A stretch of DNA of 64,000 nt from Chromera velia. Lineage: Eukaryota; Sar; Chromeraceae. The stretch spans positions 65,963 through 129,962 of the forward strand of contig JAHBMJ010000068.1 of NCBI GenBank assembly GCA_018398765.1, in the 5' to 3' direction. The stretch's first letter is position 1; every line of letters starts with the position of its first letter. The notes beneath the pieces were generated by a model. It saw only the letters and a list, made by a program, of their open reading frames with translations. It was not told the DNA's origin and did not search any database. Shown here one piece after another: positions 34,001-46,323 of this stretch. The position numbers and the translations under genes were made by a program.

Positions 34001-35190
34001 CCCCCCCCCCCCGCGGGAAAAGCTGCGGAACCCCCCTTTCCCCGGGAAAAAAGCCCGGGGGTATGCTCTGACACACGCATGCATGACGCAAATTCAGCCT
34101 TTCCGCAGTCGCTTTCCGGGGTCACCCATCTGATGCACGCATGCATGGCGACGGGTTCATATTTTTTTGGACCATCTGAGCGGGATCTTTCCGGGGCCTT
34201 TTTTTGGTGAAAGACATTACATGCATAGGCTGGGGTATTTTTGTTTTGTAAGTGCCCCCCGCTTCGTTTTCCGGGGCCATCTCCAAAATTGCTAAAACAC
34301 AAAGTTTGTGTCGCCTCGGGGGTAGCTCAGCTCTGCTGAGATCAGCCGAGAGGCCCTGAGATCGCACGCACTTGCATAATGCATTTCTTTCATTTTTTGG
34401 GGGGGGGGTTTGGTGTCTGTCTGTTTGTCTATCACGGTATTGCCCTGATTCCAAAATATCCCCCTCAAGCAACTCGCACAGAGCCGTAATCATATTTAAA
34501 CTCAATCCGCGCTCGTACTTCATGATGTATGCCCCTCAAATGACTCGCAGGGAGTTGCATGTATTATATCCACACGTATGTGGTCCCGAAAAGCACATTT
34601 TATGCGCGTTGCCGTGGCCCCCGCCAGCCACTTGCCCATGCAGGCAAGTCATGCCCAAGCCCCTGATGGTTTGCAACAATCAAATTATGGCCGACCCCCT
34701 AAATGGCCCCCCGAGGCACTCACCTAACTAGTTAGGTGTATTTCATACACCTCTATACTCCGTTCATCCGTTTATAGTTTATAGTTTGGTCGGGGTACAT
34801 GTATGGAAGGCGTAGTGGTATGTGTAGAGCCTTTAGCCGAGCGTTTGAGCGTCGTCGCCACATGTCGCCGCCACTCAACGTTTCTAAACAATATTTCAGC
34901 AAGAAAGATACATTCTAACAGAAGCAACAGCAAGAGCAGTGAGAGAAGAGAATCTGAAAGACCATCTGTGAAACAGTCGGTGAAAGTGAACGAACACCCC
35001 CTCATGTGGAAGAGTCCGCTTCCTTTGATCTGGCTCCATGAGCACTTAGCAACCAGCCTCCTTCATTTTAGGATAGATTGGTTTGACTGCGGTTCATATT
35101 CATATCTTTTATCACACCATGCATTTTGTGCCCTTGACTCAAGTGTGAGATCTATTTGTCGCCTACAAGTGACTGAGTCTTAGTTCACAC
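34001..35190. other. No gene seen; short repeats and a putative inverted-repeat end
   Basis: TGCATGCA-type octamers lie at 34076-34085 and 34137-34146, and a perfect palindrome CCTAACTAGTTAGG at about 34723. A sequence TATAGTTTATAGTTTGGTC at about 34773 is mirrored near 51830. Open frames show no codon bias. Confidence 0.5.
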
Positions 35191-35399
35191 GCACTCATAC
35201 TCTTGAGCTGAGTGGTGAACTCTCTTCTTGTTCATGCGTTAAGTCGAGCGTAAACTCTGTCATATGCCTCTATGCACAAAGATTCTTCGTGACAGCCTTG
35301 AGTCAAGTATGAAATCTCCTTTTTGCCCCTGCCCATTCTTCGTGCGTTAGGTCGAGTGGGAGCTCTGTTTCAATCGGTACCCCGTGAACACATATTCTT

Positions 35400-35940
35400 C
35401 ATACCCCTACCGCATTCTGTCTGACTCATGCCCCACACACATGATGACACCGGATCATTGCCCGGTCACACACATTCGCATCTCTGACTCATGCCCCTGC
35501 GCACATTCTCTCTGACTCGTGCCCCTGCATGCATTCTCTCTGACTGGTGCCTCTGCATACATTCTGTCTGACTCGTGCCCCGCATATATGATAACACCGG
35601 ATCATCGCCCGGTCACATAAATTCGCACCCATTCCTTGTGCCCCTGACTATATTCTCTCTGACTCATGCCCGTGCACACATCCTCTCTAACTGGTGCCCA
35701 TATACACGTTCTGTCTGACTCGTGCCTCTGCGCACATTCTCTCTAACTCATACCCGTGCGCACATTCTCTCTGACTAGTGCTCATGCACATGTTCTGTCT
35801 GACTCGTGCCTCTGCATACATTCTCTCTAACTCGTGCACGTGCGTACATTCTCTCTGACTTGTGCTCCTGCGTACATTGTCTTTGCTTCTTGCCCATGCG
35901 AACATGTCATTGATCACACCGGATCATCACCGAGTCACAC
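35400..35940. repeat. Minisatellite A, unit about 30 bp
   Basis: Diverged tandem units around TCTCTCTGACTCGTGCCCC with a variable GCACACATT-like spacer. A longer superunit with ACACCGGATCATCGCCCGG recurs about every 130-300 bp. Related units reappear at 39690-39830. Confidence 0.85.
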
Positions 35941-36389
35941 ACTCATTCCTCAGTCCCCTGACTACACGCATTCTGCTTGCTCCTGAGCATATTCTCGTCT
36001 CCTGTCACCGTATACCACATTCTTCTTGCCCCCGTGAATGAGCAAACTCTGTTTATATGCCATTATGCATACGATTATTACCAAGCCAGACAGTCTGAGT
36101 GAGAACCTTCATGCCTCGGAGCGTCTTTGGTCTTCGTATTTCTAAGACTTTTCACATGTTCACACTGTGATATTGATGCTGCTTCACCTGATTGAGAACG
36201 CATTCTGTTCTCGGGTTCCTCCACACATATTTTTCCTTCTATTGCACATACCCTGTTTTATCCCTCAACATCCAAGCCGTCCTCGTAAACGCATTTTATA
36301 GTCTTTGGCCACACGAGTCGTCGAAGAATTTTTGGGATCAAAGCGAAGAACTCAGGCCGATGCACCCATGGTAAGAACCCTCGCGCTTC

Positions 36390-37870
36390 ATCCCTCTGCA
36401 TTCCTTTCTTCTTACACATGATAACGGGTAAAAATCCTTATCTGCATCCCTTCTTGCTTGTACCCAGACGAGGGCAAAGATCCCTCTCTGCAATCATTCC
36501 TTCTTATACAGATAAGGAGCACACCAATCCCTCTCTGACCATTCGTTCCTTTTGTAGACGCAGCGAAGGGCAAAGATCCTTCTCTCTGTATCCATTCCTC
36601 CTTGCAGACACAGATCCATCCGCATTCCTTTCTTTCTGTACACAGTGAAGGGCAAGATCCCTCTTTGCATTCCTGCTTGCTTGTAGCCAGCTTGAGGCAA
36701 GGGCAAAGGTCTCTATCTGCATTCATTCTTTCTTTCAGACAAGGGGAATCCAGATCTCTCTCTCAGTATTCATTCCTTTCTTGCAGAAAACGAAGGGCAC
36801 AGATGCGTCTCTCTGCATTCACTCCTTCTTGCAGACAGTGAAAGGCAAGAATCAATCCCTCTGCATCTACTCCTTTTTGCGGACAGGGATAATTTTGAAG
36901 GCCATGAACCATCCTCTGCATGCATTCTGGCTTGCAGACAGGCAAAGGTGCAGATCTCTCTCTCTCTCTCTTTGCACACATTCTTTAATTCCTGCAGACA
37001 GTGGAGCGCACAATTCCCTCTCTCTACATTCATTCCTTCTTATAGATGGCCAAGGATAGAGATCCCTCTCTGCAGTCATTCCCGGTTCATTCCACCTCGC
37101 AGAAAGAAAAGCTCATAGATCCCTCTCTCTGCATTCATTCCGTTTTGCTGATAGGATAGGACAGAGATCCCTTTCTGTATCAATTCTCAGATTTATTCCG
37201 CCTCTCAGAGAGAAGCTCATAGATCCCTCTCTCTACATTCATTCCATCTTGTAGATAGGATAGGACAGAGATCCCTCTCTATATCCATTCTCAGATTCAT
37301 TTTGCCTCCCAGAGAGAAGCGTACAGATCCCTCTTTCTGCAGTCATTCCTTCTTATAGATAGGACAGGACAGAGATCCCTCTCTGCATCCATTCTCAGAT
37401 TTATTCCACCTCCCAGAGAGAAGCGCACAGATCCCTCTCTCTGCATTCTTTGCTTCTTGTAGATTGGATAGTGTAGAGATCGCTCTCTATATTCATTCTC
37501 AGATTTATCCCGCCTTCCAGAGAGAAGTGCACAGATCCCTCTCTCTGCATTGAAATTTCTTTACTTCTTGTGAATAGATAGCGTAGAGATTGTTCTCTGC
37601 ATTGATTTTCAGATTTATCCCGCCTTGCAGACAGCCAAAGCAAAGCTCCCTCTATGCATTCCTTCCTTCTTGCAGACAATGAAGGACACAGATCCTTCTC
37701 TCTGTATTCATTCCTTCTTGCAAATAGGATAGGGCAGAGATCCCCCTCTACACTCATTCTCACATTCATTCTGCTTTGCAAATAGAGAAACGTACAGATC
37801 CTTCTCTCTCCGTTCATTCCTTCTTGTAGATAGGAGAGGGCAGAAATCCCTCACTGCATTCATTTTCAGA
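36390..37870. repeat. Minisatellite B, unit about 50-60 bp
   Basis: More than 20 diverged units built on AGATCCCTCTCTGCATTCAT then TCCTTCTTGCAGA, with spacers GAAGGGCA or TAGGATAGGACAG. Minus-strand open frames over this block are repeat translation. Confidence 0.85.
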
Positions 37871-39660
37871 CCCGGTGGCAGCAGCAAGGTAAAGATAAGT
37901 CCTGTCTCTACGTGTTTATTTGATCGTTGATTATCTTAGTAAAGAGACGAAGGATGGTTCAGTCGTGGCTGAGTCTCCTTGTATGTCTGTTCAGTCGTTG
38001 CAAGCAGAAAATGGCACAGGTTCCCCTCTCTGCACACTCGTTCAGTCATTGTATGCAAATCCAAAGGAATGCAAAGAATTCTCTCTTCATGTTCATTCGA
38101 TTTCGTTCGGTTGTTGCAGTAACAAGACAGAGATTCCGCTGAGTCTGCTAGCGTGTTCGTTCAGTCATTGTAAGCGGAAGATGACAGAGCTTCCTCTCTC
38201 TGCACACTCGTTTGGTCGTTATAAAAAGAATGCAAAGAATTCTCTCTTCATGTTCATTTGATTTCGCTCGGTCGTTGCAGTAGCAAGGCAGAGATTCCGC
38301 TGAGTCTCCTAGCTTGTTTGTTCAGTCGTTGCAAGCGGAGGATGACAGTCTGAGAGCTTCCTCTCTCTGCACACTCGTTCGGTCATTATAAAAAGAATGC
38401 AAAGAACTCTTTCTTCATGTTCATTTAATTTCGCTCGGTTGTTGCAGTAGCAAGGCAGAGATTCCGCTGAGTCTCCTAGCTTGTTCATTCAGTCGTTGCG
38501 AACGGAGGATGACAAAGATTCCTTTCTCTGCATACTCGTTCGGTCGTTGCAAAAGGAATACAAAGAATTCTCTCTTCATGTTCGTCCGCGGCAAGGCAGA
38601 GATTCCGCTGAGTCTCTTTGCGTGTTCGTTCAATCGCTGCAAGCAGAGGACGACAGAGATTCCTCTCTCTGCGCATTTGTTTGGTCGTTACAAAAAGAAT
38701 GCAAAGATTTCTCTCTTCATGTTCATTCGGTCGTTGCAAGTAAAGGATGACAGAGATTCCTCTTTCTGTGTTTGTTCGGTCGTGCAGCAGCTTATTACAG
38801 CAACAAGGCATAGATTCCGCTGATATCCCTACGTGCTCGTTCAATCGTTGCAAGCAGAAGATAACAGAAATTCCTCTCTCTACATACTCCTTCGATCGTT
38901 GTAAAAGGAATGCAAAGGTTCTCTCTGAATGTTTGTTCGATCGTTGCAGCAGTAAGGCAGACATTCTGCTAAATTTCCCCGCGTGTCCGTTTAAGCAGGA
39001 TAAGAGAGATTCCTCTCAGAGTCTCTGCACACTCGTTTGGTTGTTACAAAAGGAATGCAAAGAATTCTTTCTCCGTGTTTGTTTGGTCATCGTAGCAGTA
39101 AGGCAGAGATTTTGCTGAGTGTTCCTGCACGTTCGTTCAGTCGTTACAAGCAGAACACAACCAAGAGCAGGACAGAGATTCTTCTCTCTACACACTCATT
39201 CGGTCATCACAAAAGGAATGCAGAGAATTTTATCTACGTGTTTGTCTATTCGTTGCAAGCCGGTGCATGGTAGCAGAGATCGATTCCTCTTCTCTGCACA
39301 TTCGTTTGATCGTTGCAAAAGGAATACAAAGAGTTCTCTCTGCTATTGATTCGGTCGTTGCAGCAGCAAGACAGAGATTCTGTTGTATCTCCTTATGTGT
39401 TCGTTCAGTCATTGCCTAGAGTTGTTGCAAGCGGAGGATGACAGAGACTCTTCTCTCTGCATACTCGTTTGGTCATTGCAAAAGGAATGTACAGAATTCT
39501 CTCTTCGTGTTCGTTCAGTCATTGCAGTAGCAAAGCAGAGATTCCGCTGAGTCTCCTTACGTTTTTGTTCAGTTGTTATAAGCAGAGGATGGCAGAGATT
39601 CCTCTTTCTGCGTACTCGTTTGGTCATTGCAAAGGAATGTAAAGAATTCTCTCTAGGCAA
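37870..39660. repeat. Minisatellite C, unit about 140-170 bp
   Basis: About eleven units, each containing TTCGTTCAGTCGTTGCAAGC, then GACAGAGATTCCTCTCTCTG, then CAAAGAATTCTCTCTTCATG, then GGCAGAGATTCCGCTGAG. The second block resembles the core of minisatellite B, so C probably grew from B as a higher-order repeat. Confidence 0.85.
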
Positions 39661-40598
39661 GCAGCCGCTGGATAAGCAAACTTCTCCCCTTATATATTCG
39701 CTCTGACTCGTGCCTCTGCGCATATTCTCTCTGACTTATGCTCTTGTGCACATCCTCTTTGACTCGTGCCCATACATATATTCACTCTGACTTGTGCCCC
39801 TATGCACTGTTCTTTCTGCAGACTATTCGGTCATCAGTGCACTGCTTTTTATATTTTATTATTCATTTCCCTACCAGATACTCTGGTCACCAAGCAGCCG
39901 CCTTTCTAATACATACATATTTTCAGGCAGCTTGCTTGCTTCCCTATCAGATTGTGCCCGCTTTTCAGACAGGGAGCTGTCTAGGATCCCTTTTGGATGA
40001 TGACGCTTAAGAAAGAGCTAAAGCACAGCTTAGCCTTTCCTGCGTGCATCGGTCATCCTACGGCTTGTCGGGGCCAACCCTTTGGCAAGACGTGATCCTA
40101 TACCTTTATACATCTAGTAGGCCCTCCTCTAAAAGGACTCATATATGAAGGATATAAGGCGACGATAATTTACAAAGCTTAAATGGAAGGCGTGGCGGAA
40201 CATTAACAAATAATTTCTTTTTAGTGAATAATTTAGCGTTATTCATGCGTAAATATACTATGCTGTACCTCAGGTCAAAGGCCTTAAAAGCATATACCTA
40301 GGCACATACTCTTGTGTCACAATTCATGTGTCTAGTCATATGTTAAATAATTATTAGAAATAACTAGAAATATATGTGAACTGCTATTGTAAATTGTAAT
40401 TACCAAACTGTTTCCTAGACTGCCTCATACGTTGCTGCCAAACGCTGCAGATGCTTGAAAATAAGCTAGAATATTTGGCAAATGCCAGTGGCGATAGAGT
40501 ATGATAATCATGAATCAGTATTAATGAAAATGAAGTCATATAATAGTGCCAAACAGTAATAAACATTAGTATAGCTTGTATAAGAAATTGTCCTCAGA
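39660..40598. other. Minisatellite A tail, then AT-rich DNA, no gene seen
   Basis: 39690-39830 repeats minisatellite A units. 40100-40590 is AT-rich and ends at the stop of the long minus-strand coiled-coil gene. Confidence 0.55.
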
Positions 40599-41335
40599 TT
40601 ATTGTTGTGGACATTGTGGAGGTTCTGCTTTAGGCAACTCAAACTCCATGTCCCCAATCACCAGCTTCGGGGGCCCCTCGTCTTTTTTTTCTCTGGGACT
40701 CTTTTCTTGTCGACCGCGTCTTCCTCCTTTTCCCCGACTTCCGTCCAAAGTCTGGAGAAAGTCTTGCGTCAGCTTGGCCCCCTCCTCCTTTGAGGTGGCG
40801 GCGCCTCCGGCAGAGGAGCCAGCCCCGCCTCCCCCACGACCCGCAAGTCCCGCCGCCGCCACGTCGTTTCGATTCGGAGTCGCACAGGGGATTAAAAAAA
40901 CGTCGAGGAGCTGGGCTGCAGACGACAAAATTCCACAATTGAACCATTTGAAGATGCAGAAAGAACCAAAATGAAAGGAATGAACAGGTGGTGGCGATGA
41001 GATAGAAGGGGGGAGGAAGAGAGAGGTGTGTTTTTTCTTGTGTGCACCGAATTAGAAGGAATAAAAGGCACGGTGGAAGAATGTGCGTCCCATGAAAGTA
41101 GAGCCAGGGGGGGGAAGAGAAAGCGACCACGTGGATGAAGTCTGTGTGCGCACACAAGACAGGGATGAGTGTATTAGAGAAATTCTTGGCGCAAATCTTC
41201 AGATCAGGACAAGGAAGAACCTTTCTTTTCTTCCTCTTTTCGGTGGAGCGCTTTTCCCTTTTTTTCTTTTGCGAAAACATTTTCCCCTCCCTCTGCTCTT
41301 TAGAGAAAGTGAACTTTCTTTCTCTCGCCCTCTTG

Positions 41336-41376
<41 letters not shown>

Positions 41377-44300
41377 GAGACACAGAGAGAGACGAAGGCA
41401 GAGATAAAGGAAGAAAGAGAGACATCAACGGACATACGCTAACACATTTTCGAGAGACAGACGTGCAGACTGCATGGCTGGTTGACTGACTGACGTGTTC
41501 TCTGCACTTGAGGCTTTTCCCCTTCTCGTTGAGCCCTTCTCATTAGAGACCCAGAAGAAGCGGAGGACGAACCGGCAGGAGAAGAGCTGCGGCGTCCCCC
41601 TGTACCCCCCCTCCCGCCTCCGCCCTCTCTCGGCGGCAATTCGCCTCTCCTGTGCTTCCCTGCAGATGAGATGAAAGAAGGTTTACTTAATTTTTTTAAA
41701 AAAAAACCTCTGCTTCTCTGCAGATGAGATGAAAGAAGGTTTACTTAATTTAAAAAAAAAAAACAACCTCTGCTTCCCTGCAGATGAGATGAAAGAAGGA
41801 GAAGGAGGGGGCAGTTGAGAGAGGCGCAAAAGAATCGGGAGAAGTATCAAAAAAGTCTGTTGGAGTCGAAGGGTTTCCTTCCAGTGAGAATGAATGCTGA
41901 TCGGACATCACACATCGATAAACAAGCAACTGAGCCAAAATCACGCACGAGGGAATCGAACGAAGATAGAGGGGTGCCCTCCGCACCTATACCAACGCCC
42001 CCACATATCTGGTGGAATATTCACGTTCCCGGAAACTCATACATGCATGAGAATTGAAGTCAGTGACTCCACAACGCACACAATATGGCGCAAAAGCGTC
42101 TCTCACATTTTGGCATCATATACTTCAGAATGTAAGAAAACATACTGCGAGACTTGCACAGGATAACAGAAAATACATAAAGGTAGACCAGAAAGACAAA
42201 CGAGATCCAAACATAAGCACAAATCTTCCCAGAGCTTTGCAACTGGCCTGCTGCCTCATCATCCGAAGAGGAAAGAATGGTCCGCCTCCCCCCCCCTTCT
42301 CCAATTCTCTCTCCCGACCCCTTTCGTTTTTCCCTTCCCCCTCCGTGCAGACGGGGTGCCAGCGTTCGTCTTGCAGTCCCCTGCCCGTCTCCCGTTGACC
42401 GAGCGCTCGACAGGGGACCTCTCACGGGCGCGCTTCCGGAGTCAGCAGACCCCCTGACTGCCGTCGAAGAGTTCAGAAAAGATTCTTGTGTTTGAGTGCC
42501 CACCTGCCGGGTTCTCTTGGGCGTACAGGCGTGAGAGAGAGAACCCCTCGACCCTGCCGAGGTGCCTGCACGCACTCAAAAAGACGGCACGAATACAAAA
42601 GTCAGCATCTTGAAGAAATAGGGAGACAGAGCTGGAAACTCCATACAGACCATTGAACACCCACCACACAAGAAGTGTCCGGAAGAAGTACACTCATCAG
42701 TACAGTCTCGACTCAGCGCCACGCACGAAGGGGCAGAGTGAAGTAAAATCTCATTCACACATTCAATTTAGTCTTTTTCCTTACTGACTCGCAGAAATTG
42801 CTCCAGCACAATGTGCATGGGTTTGAGCAAGAGCCCGGAGTGCTTTTGCCTCTTCACGTAGTCTTTCTGTCTCGTCAGAAGCTGCCCTCATCTCTCTCTC
42901 TGCACGCTCCGCCGCTTCCACCCGCTCCCGGAGAATTTCTAATTGACTCTCCAGTTTCTGTACATTCCTGCTGCCCTCTCCTCCAGTATCAATCTCTCCC
43001 TTTTGCTTGCCCTCGCCTTGCCGAGAGACAGAAAGGCTGTCCAGCTCCTCCCTCAACTTGCTTGCGCTGCTCTCCGCCTGAGCCCGCGCTGCCCTCTCTG
43101 TCTGGAGCTCTGACTGCAGCACCATGACCTGGTGGGCCTGTGCCTCTTCGTCTGCATGTGTGTGAATGTGTATGTGTGTTGGGTCAGACATTTCAAAGCG
43201 ATGTACCCATCCCTGCATGCAGCTGTGTGTGTTTTTTTCCCCTTCCATCGTCTCTTCTTTGTCGTGTCCCCTTTTCATCCTCGCCCTCTCTCTCTCTCGC
43301 GCGCGCGCGCGCGCATGTGTGTGTGTGTGTGTGTGTTCATGTGCATATTTTTCCATGCAGTTCTCCCCTGCGTTCGCTTCCTCTCTCGCGTCTCTGAAAG
43401 AACAGCGACACAGACAAAAGAAACAATATTCCAATACATACTGTGTCGGACCAGGTGACGACATGGAGACATATGTGCATGCATGCATCGCTAGCGCATG
43501 TACACACGCATCCTTGCTTACCGCCTGGCTAAGAGACAGAGATAAACGGAGAAAGTTTCATTGAACACACAGTGAAAACGAAGTAAAGATACTAAGCCAA
43601 GACTTTTTGTGACACACGAAAGACCCTTCCGTGTAAGAAAGTCGCAGCAGTAACTCTTTTGGCCGTCTCTTTCTCTCTTTCCTGGTACCTCCGTACCTTG
43701 GAGCAGCTGGCTGTGCAGTGAAGAGAGCCCCCTCCCCCCCACGGTCGTTCGCTCTCTCTTGAAAGATGATGCTGTGCTCTCCCTCCCTCTGCTCTGCCGC
43801 ACTCCGTGGAGCTCTTCTGCATCGCTCTCTGTTCCTGAGAGGACTCCTCGATTTCTCCTGCAAGATGAAGGAAGGCGCAAAGTGGAAATCAAAGCACGAT
43901 TTGCTGACTGATTCCATTCACGACAGTTTCTCCCCCCTTTCCGTTTCTGGTTCTGGACACAGGAAGAACAAAAGTACTGATTGTACAGGAGGACAGCGAT
44001 GCATCAAGTTCTGGATAACCGTCACGTTGGGTTTCATTGATAGAAGAGCATGGTTTAGACCATCGATACAACTATTCCGGCAAGAGCCGAAGAATAGACA
44101 AGGGTTGACTTTTGGTCGTTCCGTGTGCGCATTCAGGAGAGAGGGAACTCTTTGCAATTCTATCTACCCATGTCTCTGTCTGACAACCTCTCTGCATCGT
44201 TGATTTTCATTCAAACCTGCATGCAATCCTGCTGCTGTGGTCTCCTATACCCTTTTCGTGCGGATGGATGCGTTCGGAGTGCCAGCTTTCCTTGAAGCTT

Positions 44301-46291
44301 CCCGCAGTTGTTTCTCTTCATCCACTTACATGGAGTCAAGCAGCGCTTCCAACTCCGCCACGTGTTGCCGGAGGCTCTCGAGGGCCAGGGTCATGTGGGT
44401 CACTTGGCGTTTTTCTGCATGCAGCAGGCAGGATGGAAGCATGTGCAACCTTTGATATCATGACAGAGCACGCACACTCTATCTATCTTTTTCCATTGAG
44501 AAAGGCAGGCGCGTCTGCAGGGACTACTTGATTACTTGAGGATGATGATGCAGCTTCATATCATAATGTTTTGACCGCCCAGAATATAGCGAAGAAAGAC
44601 TTAGAATCTGAAGACAACATCGGAGAGAGAACTTGTATCGGTTTCTCTGCCTGACAAGCTTTTTCCCGCTTTAAAACGAAGATCTTTACGCCTCATGATC
44701 TGAGCTGTAATCTGACCGCAGAGAACCTGTCTGGAGTGAAGAATGAATGCACAAGCAAGCGCTAAAATTGGGAGTGACGACAGAGAAACAGATCTCGCGT
44801 CCACTCTTCTTTTTCTCCACGCACGCATATTTTCTTCTTCTTACATGCATTTCATTCACACAAGAAAAATTACTGCAAAGAAGATGAGGAAATAAATACC
44901 CACGTCTGAAGTGACTCGGAATATTGCACTCCCCCTCCTCCTCCTCTGTCAATAGAGGGTGACCTGCGCCTCCTCCTCCCCTACCACTGATTCTGCTTCT
45001 CCGACTCTGCCCCAAGTGACTACTCTTCCCCAGAACAGAACTTCGAGCTTCATCCCCTCCCTCTAAACTCTCCTCCTCTACACGATCCTCGTCGTCCTCT
45101 TCCTCTTCCTCTGAATCGCCCCCAATGTTCTCAAGAAGACGGTCTCGTGCTGCCCGCAGAGAGGGCACCAGAGCTTCAGCCCGCTCTCTGTGGTGCTTCT
45201 CCTGGTCTAGCTCCTCCCTCAACCTCGCAGCCTCACGCTCAGCTGCGGTTCGAAGGAGCGTCTCTTCCTCAGCTCGGCCTTTCTCTTTGGCCAACTCCAA
45301 TGCCACACCCTCACGCTCTTTTAGCTCGGCAGCTTGCCGAGACACTGAAACCTTTAAATCAGCAATTTCAGTCTGCAATTCTTCTTCCCGTAGACCCCTC
45401 TCTCTCTCTAGGCGCAGACTCTTCCTTGTGAGGTTCCAACGGTCTGTTGCAGACCCAGAAGCTGCTGTGGGCGACGGGAGGGGGACCGAGAAGTCGAGTC
45501 CCCTGCTCTCTCTGTGTTGCTGTGCCTGTTTGAGAGATGCGTTCTCCTTCAGAAGAGTTGTGACTGCTGTCTCCGACTCCTCTGAAAGGCCTAAGAGGGA
45601 AACGGCACACGAAGAGAGCGCTGGAAGGTCCGCAATTTTCCTTTCGAGGTCGGCTACAGTTCTCTTCAGCCGCGACGCTTCTGCTGTGTGGGTCGCCGAA
45701 GAAGCCTCCAGCCTGCTCAGACTCAGACAGACCATTGCAGGGCGAAAAATGTACCCAGTTGCAGAAGACGACGAACGCCTTGATAGGATGAAACAACACA
45801 AATATGTTATGCGAAGAGAAAAACATACGGACGGACTCTGTGACTGCCATTCCTTGATATGCTCCGAAGCGCGTCTTGTCTTTGCCAATGAAGACAGTAG
45901 AAGTTTATTGCGCAGAAAGAAGAACATGAAAAGGGACAACGGCAGAAGAGAAACGGAAAGTAGGCAGCTCCTTGATTCTTTTATTTTTCTTCTTTCAAAT
46001 TCCTTCTCATTGTCCTGAAACAGATATGGACACTCCCTTTCCGCTTTTTCTGCTTTACGGCCTGCTCCTTCGCTGCCCTCTATCCAGATGATTCATTTCT
46101 TACTGAGACTGTGTTGTGCTCCCTTTGAGTCATTCTATCCGCATGTCATGCGCCGAGCGTGTGTCACATCGTGTCATTTGTGGTGGCTCGATTCGTCGCC
46201 TGCCCACCGTCCTACCCGCCTGCATACCTCGGCATGGCCCGCAAGAGCCACGAAGATGCCCTTTCGGGGAAGACGTCCATGAATAGGGTCA

Positions 46292-46323
<32 letters not shown>

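Noticed and set aside
33107-34302. Frames of up to 328 codons across the N run
   Set aside because: They consist almost wholly of unknown residues from the gap.
34300-34360. GGGGTAGCTCAG followed by stem-like sequence, as a possible tRNA
   Set aside because: It has a D-arm-like start but no acceptor stem, anticodon arm or T-loop at the proper spacing.
38485-38964. 159-codon minus-strand frame over minisatellite C
   Set aside because: The frame exists because the repeat unit is locally open; no codon bias independent of the repeat.
45125-46018. 297-codon plus-strand frame
   Set aside because: It is antisense to the longest exon of the coiled-coil gene, whose frame has proper splice phase and coiled-coil heptads.
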